The notes under the pieces are model-generated. The model was not told where the DNA came from and did not search any database. It worked only from the letters and a program-made list of their open reading frames with translations. DNA of 61,480 nt, from contig JAHBMJ010000057.1 of NCBI GenBank assembly GCA_018398765.1, positions 75,799 through 137,278 on the forward strand. The letters run 5' to 3'. Position 1 is the first letter of the stretch. Every line of letters starts with the position of its first letter. The DNA is from Chromera velia (lineage: Eukaryota > Sar > Chromeraceae). Shown piece by piece: positions 13,701-25,800 of the stretch. Position numbers and translations under genes: made by a program.

Positions 13701-16700
13701 GGAGCAGCTTTGTCTGAGCACGTAGCAGGGCGGATGTATCGGCTTATACTTTTTGTCATCGTTGTGAGGGTCATCCGAGAGTCAGGTGAGGGTCATCTGA
13801 GGGTCATCTGAGGGTCATCTGAGGGTCAGCTGAGGGTCATCTGAGGGTCATCTGAGGGTCGGGTGAGGGTCATCTGAGGGTCATCTGAGGGTCATCTGAG
13901 GGTCATCTGAGGGTCATCTGAGGGTCATCTGAGGGTCATCTGAGGGTCATCTGAGGGTCAGGTGAGGGTCAGCTGAGGGTCATCTGAGGGTCAGGTGAGG
14001 GTCATCTGAGGGTCAGCTGAGGGTCAGCTGAGGGTCATCTGAGGGTCAGCTGAGGGTCAGCTGAGGGTCATCTGAGGGTCAGGTGAGGGTCATCTGAGGG
14101 GCAGGTGAGGGTCATCTGAGGGTCAGGATATGGTCTGACGTCCATCGGCTGAAAGTGTTTGTTATAGACACTGAGAGATGCTTAAACATGTTTCCTCCAA
14201 ATGTATTTATCCATGTCTACGATTATTTTTTTTTGTGCAGACATCGACGAGTGCTCTAATAAAACGCACGACTGTGCCTACGGAGCCTCTTGCACAAACA
14301 CAACGGGGTCTTTTACCTGTTCGTGTGACAGAGCAGATGGACTCCTGTCCATTGGAACGTTCGGAGGAGTGCAGTGCATCGGTGAGTGATTTGAATGAGT
14401 GAGGGAGAATGAATGATTGCACAAGGGAGAGAAACCTAGGAATGCCTTGCTGTGGGTGTTTAGTCAGCACGTAGGGAGATGGGGGGGCACAGAAGAAAGT
14501 GGCTGTTTTCCTCCAGTATCCTAAGCGCTCCTTTCTGCTTGATTGAAAAGGTATGACAACACACACGCTCTATTCCTTGGCTTCATCCTGCATCTTCGTA
14601 CGGCCCAGAGCCCTGCGTACGATCATCTGCCGAGCATCCGGACAGGCCTGTACTGCTGACGCTGAATGTATGACGCTTGCATATGTCGATATGCATGCAG
14701 GATGCACCCATCACGGGTTCGAGTTGTCGTCCAGCAACAGTGACTCGGACTCCTTCCCTGGGAACTTGACAGCCTGCCAGAGCCTCTGCGCATCCGATAC
14801 CCAGTGCGTCTTCTTCCAGTACCTCTCTGCTGACTGGGGAGGGGGCGCTGCGGGGACGGCAGGAAAGTGCAGTCTGCACTACGGAGATCCGGGGGGCTCC
14901 AGTCTGTCCACTTACCCTTTTGAGACAGCCACAGGGCCCAAATACTGTGGTGGGTTCCTTTATTTTAAATTCGCAAACTAATTGTGCGAGTACTGTTTGA
15001 GTGCAGCAGTATCTCTCGTGACAAAGACAATTTGTTTCGGCCTCACCAATCTGCTTCGTTCTCTCAAATCTCGTCCGCTCTCCAAAATCGTCTTCATGTT
15101 GTGAAACCGCCTTCGCTCTGTCCAGAGAGCCACCGAACTCGACCTTGAAAAAGACGATGCGCTGGCGTCCTGAATTCAGAAATATCTTGTTGAAATTTGT
15201 CGGCATAGAATTTGATCATTTCTGCAATTGCTGTTTGACCCCAGTCAGTATTGCTTGTTTTGTTCAATTGCAGCATGCTACAGTATCGGGTCTCGCATCT
15301 CCAACGGCTCTCTCGTGGGGTCCTCTTCTCTCCTCAATACACCGGCAGAGTGTCAGTGGGCGTGCGCTGCTGACAGCTCCTGCGAGTTCTTCTCATACAA
15401 CACCTCTTCCGGGAATTGCTCTCTGCTGTCGCACGACTGGGGGAGGACTGCGGAGAGTGACGTCGTGTCTGGGCCGAAATTGTGTGGTCAGTTTGCAATA
15501 TGTCACACGCTAAAGCCCTTATGGGGATATGTCAATAGCTGCTTCCAACCTGCTGCTGTCCAAGCTGCTTTTTGCCGAAATCACATATCCCCCCTGTTGG
15601 TGAATGTGACCTGCTGACTATTCATCTTTTTCCCTTTTTTCCTCTTCTTTCGCACTTATTTTCCGGAATCTGTCTGGCTTGTGCACTTTCATGCGGACCC
15701 CTCTGTAACGAGCAAATGTGTGCATGTTGCATGTGTATGCATATGCAGACGCCCACGCAGTGTGATTGAATAACACGTGTGTACTTGTGCGTGCATGACG
15801 CTGTGTGCAGACCCATGTGCCCATAGCACCCACGACTGCGACGTGAATGCGGCCTGTTCGTTTGGGGCCGGCAGTTTCTCTTGCGTCTGCAATCTGGGGT
15901 ACCTCGATGATTCCGGGGCGGGGGCTGCAAACGCAACCAGCTGTGCAGGTGGGTGGGTGGGTGGGCGTATGGACGTGCATGATGTGCTCATCTCGACTGT
16001 GAAAAGGACGTTGTTTTCCGGAGAGCCGGATTTTCATGAAACTCTCTGATTGAGTGAGACTGTCGCGTAGTAAGCGTCAAAGGGAAGAAAGATTGAAGCA
16101 GACTACACAAGGTAGATATTAATGTTTGAGTTTCCAACTTTGTCGTGTGTACAGTGAGCGTCCTGGCTGTAATAAGAAGAAAACAGAAGCCATGTGCATT
16201 TTCATCCGCATTTTCTTCGCAAACATCACTGCATATTCCTCACACGTCGTTCGTCACTATCGTCTCTGCCTCCATGAATGCAGACATCGACGAGTGCACT
16301 ACGAACGTCCACGACTGCCACGCCAACGCGACGTGCACAAACACGAACGGCAGCTTCTTCTGTGAGTGCATCGCGGGATTCCGGGACGATCCCTCGTCGG
16401 CAGGGGCTCCGAACGGGACGGTGTGCATCGGTGAGTTGGTCTCTCTCTCACACACAGAAATACACACACACACACACACACACACTTATGTGCATCGGTG
16501 AGTTGGTACATACATGCATGCAGTTGGTTGGTGGGCTTACTTTGTAAAATGGAATTTGCGTGGTGATCCAAATGACCCCTTTTTTTTCTCTTCTGTCGAA
16601 TGACACAACTTGAATGCGACAAAATGAATGAATGCACACACACATACACACACACACATACACACACACGCATACATACACATACACACACACACACATA

Positions 16701-16775
16701 CACACATACACACACACACACACATACACACACACACACATACACACACACACACACATACACACACACACACAC

Positions 16776-16815
<40 letters not shown>

Positions 16816-19800
16816 GTTCATGCATTTATTCAATCCGCGTACCTGCCTGCAGATGCGGACGAGTGCACGAACGACCCCTTCCCGAACGACTGCGACGTCG
16901 CAGCCAATTGCACAAATTCTGTGGGCAGCTTTTCGTGTGCCTGTCCCGCAACCGGGTGGTATGACACCAGCGCTGTGGGAATGAGAAACGGGACGAATTG
17001 CACGAGTAAGTGGGCAATTCTGGGTCTCTTTCCAAACTTGCGAATGCGTGTAGTAGGGGAGGGGATCGTTGGGTGAGGCAAACAGAATGGAGAGGTGATT
17101 CTTTCATATGGGTCTAGATTGAACCACTCTCCGATGACCTGCATTTTCTGAGTAAATTAATTCAACAGTAGATGCAACAAATTGCTCATTTGAAAGCAAA
17201 AGCAGTCCCGTGAGGTTCTCTAAAATCCCGGACATCTCTGCAGACATCGACGAGTGCACGGACTCTCAATTCTCTGACGACTGCCACAATTGGGCTCTGT
17301 GCAATGACACAGACGGCAGCTTCACGTGCACGTGTAACGCCGGGTATGACGGGAACGGGACCTCTTGCCATGGTCAGTCAGTCCGCGGAGCGGGAAAATG
17401 ACATAGTAAGAAGAGGTCCTAGTGATTTTGTATGCCTTTTAACTTTACTGACTGTAATTGGAGGCACTCTCTCTCGATGAGTATATCTCTTTTTACTATG
17501 GTCAGTCAGCGGAGCCGAAACTGACATTTACTCTCTCACTTTTCGGACAGGCATTGTCTTCTATGTGCCGTTTTATGAAAGGTGTGGCAGGTTCCCAACT
17601 TTACCGCTTGCTTAGATTGGTGTTGAAGCGGGCACTTCAGTCTGTGTCCTGAAGAGTGGAGCAAAATTTTGCAGTTTTTTCCCGTCTTATTGTCTCTTTG
17701 TTTTTGTTCTTCCTCACTTTATCTGTTTGTCTGTCTGTCTATCTGTCTGTCTGTCGATTGCAGACGTCGACGAGTGCACGAACCCCTCTTTCCCCAACGA
17801 CTGCGACGCTGTTGCGACTTGCACGAACACTACGGGCAGCTTCTTGTGCGCCTGCCCGACGAAAGGCTGGTACGACACCAGTGCTGCTGGAGCGGGGAAT
17901 GGGACAAATTGCACAAGTAAGTGAGCATGGACTGCATGTACCAGTCGGTCATTCTTCAGTGACAAAAGCCCATATTAATTGTTTGCAAACGCAACGGAGG
18001 CCCTTGTACCGCAGGCCGTCCTTCTTTTTCGTGCATGGATTGATACAGAAAGTAAGAATTCAATTTATCACCACCATGTTTGGTGCGTCCATTCTGAATG
18101 TGAGCGAATGCAGACATCGACGAGTGCACGGACTCTCAATTCTCTGACGACTGCCACAATTGGGCTCTGTGCAATGACACAGAAGGCAGCTTCACGTGCA
18201 CGTGCAATGCCGGGTATGACGGGAACGGGACCTCTTGCCAGGGTCAGTCGGTCACTTGCTTCAATTGCGCGTGACTGGATGCAAGAGAAGGGGGGGGGAT
18301 TTTCTTGGTGATTCGAATTGCGTTGTACAGGGACCGTCCTTGAGACGATGAGACGAAGCTGACCTTCTATCTGGATGACAGTTAGTGTTCTGGCTGGGTT
18401 TCCATCATTTCAAAATGAGTGGCGAGACTATCTGCTGGTTATCTCTCATTTTTTATGCAGACGTCGACGAGTGCACAAATCCCTCGTTCCCCCACAACTG
18501 CGATGCGGTCGCGAACTGCACAAACACTACGGGCAGCTTCCTGTGTGCCTGTCCGGCGAAGGGGTGGTATGATACGAGTGGATCTGGAGCGGGGAACGGG
18601 ACCAATTGTACAAGTGAGTGAGTGAGTGAATGAGTGGGTCTCTGAATGGATTGAATATTTCTGTTTTGTGAGTTCATTGGAGACCCCTGAGGAGGTGCCT
18701 GATGGTGTTGAATGAGTGAGCGGGGATGCATTCTTTTGACCTCTCTCTTTCTCTATGTGAGGGATGGAAGCGGGAGGTGGTAGTTCCAGAAAGAAGCGGA
18801 AAAGAGAGCCAAGACGTCAATTAAAAGATGATTGAGATGGGAACAGGGAGTTTTATCTTTTGAGCGATGAATCTCGTACAACGAACGCAGACATCGACGA
18901 GTGCGCTGACGTTCTCTTCTCCCACGACTGCCACGCCCAGGCGACGTGCACAGACAACAATGGCAGTTTCGCGTGTGGGTGCAACTCCGGATTCAGTGGA
19001 GACGGACTGAATTGCACAAGTGAGCAAAGGGTGCGGTGTCAGCAAAATTCGTCTTCCCTTGGCATGCCTTGGAAATAGGCCTGATTTAAAACAACATTTT
19101 TTCTGCGTCATCTTTGAAACACCATCAAGACCCTGCAGAAATAATACAGAATGTTTGTTTATTTCTTAAATGTGTGTTGCGTTCTCCGTCTTGAGTTTGA
19201 AGAGGAAGGCGTCCCTGCTACTCAGGTTTTGCAAAGAACCTCTTGTGTCCTCTTGTGCTTTTCTCCCGTCTGCAGACATCGACGAATGTGGTACGTCTAC
19301 GGACAACTGCGACGTCCAGGCTGCGTGCAACGACACATTTGGCAGCTTCACATGCACGTGCAACGCCGGGTATGACGGTAGCGGCACTTCTTGCAGTGGT
19401 CAGTGGCGGCATGGATTGTTTTGTTTTCACCTGACGCTCTTTTGCTTCTCAGACACGCCGCAAGATGCGAGACTCGCCTCTTACCGTGCAAGACCGATTT
19501 CTGTGGACCTGTTTGTGTGTCTGTCTGTCTGTCTGTCTGTCTATCTGTCTTTCTGCAGACGTCGACGAGTGCACGAACCCCTCTTTCCCCAACAACTGCG
19601 ACGCCGTTGCGACTTGCACGAACAGTACAGGAAGCTTCTACTGCGGATGTCCTGCAACTGGATGGTATGACACGAGTGCTGTTGGAATGGGAAACGGAAC
19701 GAATTGCACAAGTGAGTCGGCGTCTGCTTGCCTTCTGCACACACTAGTGCATAACGGGTTTGCAAAAGGATCCGACCTCAGTTCATGATTAGGAGCACCT

Positions 19801-22800
19801 TTGTGATGCAGCGATTAGAAGCGATGTCTATGTACAGTTGTCTGTTGTTCATCTTGGGGATCCAACGCTCAGCTTTCGAGAGATTGCAGGAATGTCACCG
19901 AACCACCGACTGACAACCTCACCCAGGAAAACCTGACGACGCACACAGTTGCCCCACATTCAGCCGATCGACTGAAAATTCGCGGGCAGGTATCTGTCTG
20001 CTTTTCTTTTCTTCTCTTCTCTTTTTTGGTCTCATGTCACTTTCTTTCTTTCTGAGTCGGGGTCCATTCTTTTCTTTTCTGCTCTGTTTCTATTCATGAG
20101 CGAATGCAGACATCGACGAGTGCACGGACTCTCAATTCTCTGACGACTGCCACAATTGGGCTCTGTGCAATGACACAGACGGCAGCTTCACGTGCACGTG
20201 CAACGCCGGGTATGACGGGAACGGGACCTCTTGTCATGGTCAGTCAGAGAACCAGAGAAAGAAATCTTCTCTGTACGCTGTTACAAACGTAGCGACGAGG
20301 GAATCGTGTTTCCTTCTTCCTTGCGCTTCATCAAAAGCAGCCGCGACTCTGCATGGGGTCAGCAGAGAATTCTGGAGGATGCGACGACTGTAGCATCGGA
20401 ATTGAGGGAGTGAAAAGGGCCTGAAACTAAATTGACGCACGCAATCAGAGCGCCTTGCGTGCATCAATTGAGGGAGAGGAAAGGGCCTGAAAGTGAATTG
20501 ACGCACGCAATCAGAGCGCCTTGCGTGCGTTAATTGAGGGAGAGGAAAGGGCCTGAAAGTGAATGAATTTGCTTTGGGTCTTTCTTACTGGACAGATGCG
20601 CTGGGACATTCAGAGGAAGATGTATGAAAAACTGTGTTTCCATTCAGAGGAAGATTGATGAAAAACTGTGTTTCCATTCAGAGGAAGATTGATGAAAAAC
20701 TGTGTTTCCATTCGAAAATGGAGAGTCCAAATTCATTGATTGCTCTGCAGACATCGACGAGTGCACACTCAACACGCACAACTGCGACGCCAACGCCACA
20801 TGCACAAACACGACAGGGTCCTTCAGTTGTGCCTGCGACGTTGGGTTCAACGGGACCGGCCTCCTCTGCAGTGGTCAGTCTGGGTCTTTGTCCGGTTACC
20901 TTCTCTCTGTCTGACGATTTTTTTATCTGTACGTCGTCTGTTGCTCTGTGTCTCTCCATCGTTCTCTGGTTGACGATCTGTTTATCTGTATGTCGTCTGT
21001 TGCTCTGTGTCTCTGCGCACAGTCTACTGAAGTGCTCACAGCCCTAGCTGTGCTGGATGCGATGACTCTTTGCAGACATCGACGAGTGCAGCACAAGCAC
21101 GGACAACTGCCATGCAAGTGCTGGGTGCACAAATGACTTCGGCTCCTTCAGCTGCAGCTGCAACACAGGATTTGCCGGAGACGGGATCGACTGCAGTGGT
21201 CGGTCTTTCCGCCATGCACAGGTCCAGAATCAGTCTCTTGTTCCATTTGAAATTTCTGAAGCAATTTCTTTCGTCAAGTCATGGTTTGCAACATCTTGCC
21301 ATGCATAGAGTTCGCAGCAGTACACATTTAGAGAGATAATCCTTCTCCCCAAACGCCGACCTGTACTGCTGTCATAAAAATGTGTCTTTTTTTCTGCTTG
21401 CAGACATCGACGAGTGCACAGACGCCACACACACGCACAACTGCGACGCCGACGCCACGTGCACAAACACAACAGGCTCCTTCAGTTGTGCGTGCAACGG
21501 CGGCTTTGAGGGGACAGGAGTTGTGTGCAATGGTCAGTCTCTCTCCATTCTGAATTACGAATATTTTTGAATATTTTTCGATATTTTTGGATTTTTTTGG
21601 ATATTTTTTGGATATTTGTGGAGTCGTGCAACGGCGGCTTTGAGGGGACAGGAGTTGTGTGCAGTGGTGCGTCTTTTTTTGTTGTGTCTGACTGTCTGTC
21701 TGCGGTATCGTCAGAGCGCCCTTCTGCCTTCTTCGCTGCCCCTTCGTTCGTTCGTTCGTTTGTCCATCTGAGGTTTCCTATCTGATAAGGACCGCCAAGA
21801 GCTTCCTGTGACTTTCCGGTCCATTTGTTCACACTCCTTTCCTTCCGCCCTTTTAAAAGCAAGGCTCCCGTCTCTGCATCTCCCCTAAACGTCCTCTCTC
21901 ATGCCTGCGTTCTCTTCTCTTCTTTCCCGACTGCATGTTTTCTTTTTTGCGTGCGTCAATGTCCTTTTCTCCCGACTGCATGTTTTCTTTTTTGCGTGCG
22001 TCAATGTCCTTTTCTGCCGACTGCATGTTTTCTTTTTTGCGTGCGTCAATGTCCTTTTCTCCCGACTGCATGTTTTCTTTTTTGCGTGCGTCAATGTCCT
22101 TTTCTCCCGACTACATGTTTTCTTTTTTGCGTGCGTCAATGTCCTTTTCTCCCGACTGCATGTTTTCTGTCTGCATGACAATCTCGATGTGGATGTATGT
22201 ATGCAGACGTCGATGAGTGTGCACTCACTACGCACAATTGCGACGCCAATGCACGTTGCACCAACACAACTGGGTCATTTCTGTGCGCTTGCAATGTTGG
22301 ATGGGGCGGAGATGGCGTCAGCTGTGCAAGTGCGTAAAGAATACAAGAGAACTATATGTATAATATGATCCCAGCAGAATTTACGTTGCACGCCTCGTTC
22401 TCTTTTCACCACAGATGGGCCCCCTTCGACCTCCTCCCGCCTGCAATTTTCCCTCCAGCTCACCTGCCATCTTTGCTTCCGCTCCAAGCATTTTGACGCA
22501 TACTTTGTGTCACCTAGTTCTTTCAAGAACATTCACTCACCTTGATTGTCTTCGTCAACCCACACGATTTTCTCTGCAGCGCTCGACGAGTGCGCTCTCC
22601 AGACGCACAACTGCAACGGAAGTGCAACCTGCACAGACGCTGGGGGCTCTTTCTCTTGTGCATGCAACGCCGGGTTTGCGGGGGACGGCACCACCTGCAC
22701 AAGTCAGTGAGTTGATGGGTGGACATTTTTTTGCCTCCATCTTGCTTGTTTGGTAGTTCTTCATATCTCTTTTGTTCATCTGGAGCGGCTGTCCGGGGAT

Positions 22801-25800
22801 CAAGTGGGTATGATCGTGTGCCTCAACAGTCTGTGCTAAATTGAGTGGCCATGTGAATGCACATTCGCGGGATCGTCTGAAGTATCCAATGAACTACTAT
22901 AGTCTTTTCTTGTTCGGAGTCCTTCTGTCCTGTCATCTTTGGGGCTTCTTTTCTCTGCAGACATCGACGAGTGCACTATCAGCACGCATAACTGCCATGC
23001 GAATGGCGGATGCACCGACGATTTCGGGTCCTTCACCTGCAGCTGCAACACCGGATTTGCCGGGGACGGGATCGACTGCGCAGGTAAGTATGAGAAGACA
23101 AACAAAAGGCGTCTTTTACAGCCTTTGATTTCGTGTCTGTCTGATCGACCTACTGTTTGTCGAGTTGCCAAAAAAGTCCATGCAACACGAGAGAATGCAC
23201 AAGGATGGGCATTGAATGGTCTCGCAACGTTTCTGGATCAGGAGCTGACACCCAGGTGAATCAATCCATTTGCATTCAATCGGTGTGTGTGTGCAGACAT
23301 CGACGAGTGCACACTCAACACGCACAACTGCGACGCCAACGCCACGTGCACAAACACAACAGGGTCCTTCATTTGCGCCTGCAACGTTGGGTTCAACGGG
23401 ACCGGCGTCGTCTGCAGTGGTCAGTCATTGCTCCGACCTTTTTCCCCGTCTTTCTGTTGTTCCATGGATCTCTTCGTCTCTCTGTTTGTCTTTCTATGTC
23501 TCCGCCTTGGTCTGTCGTGGCCTTGCTGACAGTCAAGACTCTCTGAATTCTGAGTACTTTTGGATATTTTTGATGAATGCTGGTCAGTCTCTCTCGTTGT
23601 CTGTCGTAAGCTTGCTGACAGTAATCGCTCAACTTTTGTTTGCTGCAGACGTCGACGAGTGCACTCTGACTACCCACAACTGCAATGGCAACGCCACCTG
23701 CACAGACACGTTTGGATCTTTCCTCTGCGGCTGCAACGTCGGATGGGGAGGGGATGGCCTGAATTGCACAAGTGAGCAGCAGTGTGAGGTCCTCCCTCAG
23801 CCTGCCGGGACGGGACATTGCACCATGCAAGTGATAAACGACAAAGCGAAACAATCAACCAACTGGCCGGGCTCCTGTTGCCCTCGCTTTGTTTTCCTCT
23901 CTCTGCTTCATTGAAACGAAACAGATGAAGGCCGTTTGTCTGCTGTGTCTTCTTTTGAATATTTTTTCTTTCTTTCTTTCTCATCACGCATGTCCTATCG
24001 ATCTGCAGCCCTGGACGAGTGCGCACTCCAGACGCACAACTGCAACGGAAGTGCAGCCTGCACAGACGCTGGGAGCTCTTTCTCTTGTGCATGCAACGCC
24101 GGGTTTGCGGGGGACGGCATCACGTGCACAAGTCAGTGACTTGACGAGCAAAGTTGTCTCTATCCAAAAGTGCAGCTAGTGCAGATGGACAACTGCATGC
24201 AGTGAGTACTCAATCGAGTGAATCGGTGTTTTCCTTTTTTGGACTAGCTCCTTTTTTGCGTGCGTCAATGTCCTTTTTTGCGTGCGTCAATCGGCGTTTT
24301 CCTTTTTTGGACCAGCCTCTCAGTCCCGTCCCGTCCCTGTCGTCTTCCACTCCTCTCCAATGTAGACATTGACGCACGCAAAAACTTGATTGAGCGTGTT
24401 TTTGGACTGGCACTCCAGTCGTCCCGTCCCGCCCCTGTCGTCCGTCACTCCTCTCACTCACATGTACTTTTCATCTTCTGCAGACATCGACGAGTGCAGC
24501 ACAAGCACCCACGACTGCCATGCGAGTGGCGGATGCACGGACGATTTCGGCTCCTTCACCTGCAGCTGTAACATCGGATTCGCAGGAGATGGAATTGGCT
24601 GCACCGGTGAGCTTGAAATGATTGCCTTCCTGCGTATGACGGTTGTCTGCGCTCATCTTCATTTGATGCACACGCCTGCTGTAGCCTAGATCGATCTCAG
24701 TGCATCGCAAGGCATGCTGAAGAAGACAGCAGAAAAAGCTATTTCTCTGCCCCTTTTTTGAGGACAGATTTCGCTTCTGCGTTCTGTTGGGGGACGTCTC
24801 TTTTGATCACAATGTCTTCGGTTCCTTCCTTGCAGACATCGACGAGTGCACTCTCAACACACACAACTGCGACGCCAACGCCACATGCACAAACACGACA
24901 GGGTCCTTCAGTTGCGCGTGCAACAGCGGCCACGGGGGTACGGGAGTCGTGTGCAATGGTCAGTCGGTCTGCGCGGCCAGCTGTATCTGTCTCTCTGTGC
25001 GCGTGTCAGAAGGCTTCGACGTCTTTCTGTCTCTGTCTGTTCGGGCTTTGGTATGCCTTTCTGTTTCTGTTCTTGGAAACCGATGGTCTTTTTGAAGTCT
25101 GCACTCCTTTTGATTTGCTGCAGACGTCGACGAGTGCACTCTGAACACCCACAACTGCGATGGCAACGCCACCTGCACAGACACGTTTGGATCTTTCCTC
25201 TGCGGCTGCAACGTCGGATGGGGAGGGGACGGCCTCAATTGCAGCAGTGAGTTGATGAACCGAGAACTTTCGGCACTCTAATATGTTTCTTTCTAATTTG
25301 TTTGTAAACTCTGGCTGATGAATATGGACGTCCTATCGCATGCCGGCCCGTACATTTGTCATCAAATAAGAATGCAACAAGAATATTCAAATGCTCCGCT
25401 CAATACAACGAGAATATCAAACAGCAACTCTGGCCCGTACATTTGTCATCAAATAAGAATGCAACAAGAATCAATTTGATTTTGGAGACGAGACGCGTAT
25501 TCAAGCACTCGGCTTGAGCCTGCATGAAAATGATCTTTTGCAGCCCTAGATAAGCGCTTGCACAGTCTGACGGATGCATCTGTCCTGTTCGATGTCGATA
25601 CTTTTTTCAGCAAAGAGAAACAAAAACTCAATCGTTCATTCAATCGTTTCTGCAGCCCTGGATGAGTGCACCCTCCAGACGCACAACTGCGACGCCTCTG
25701 CCACTTGCACAGACGCCGGGAGCTCATTCACATGTGCATGCAATGCTGGGTATAATGGCACTGGCCTCTCTTGCTCAGGTGAGAGAGACTCAGTAAGAAG

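Noticed and set aside
13767..14128. Regular short repeats as a CRISPR-like array
   Set aside because: 11-bp head-to-tail units without spacers in a eukaryotic intron; an ordinary minisatellite.
16299..16833. Cys/Val-repeat and His/Thr-repeat frames
   Set aside because: Translations of CA/TG microsatellites.
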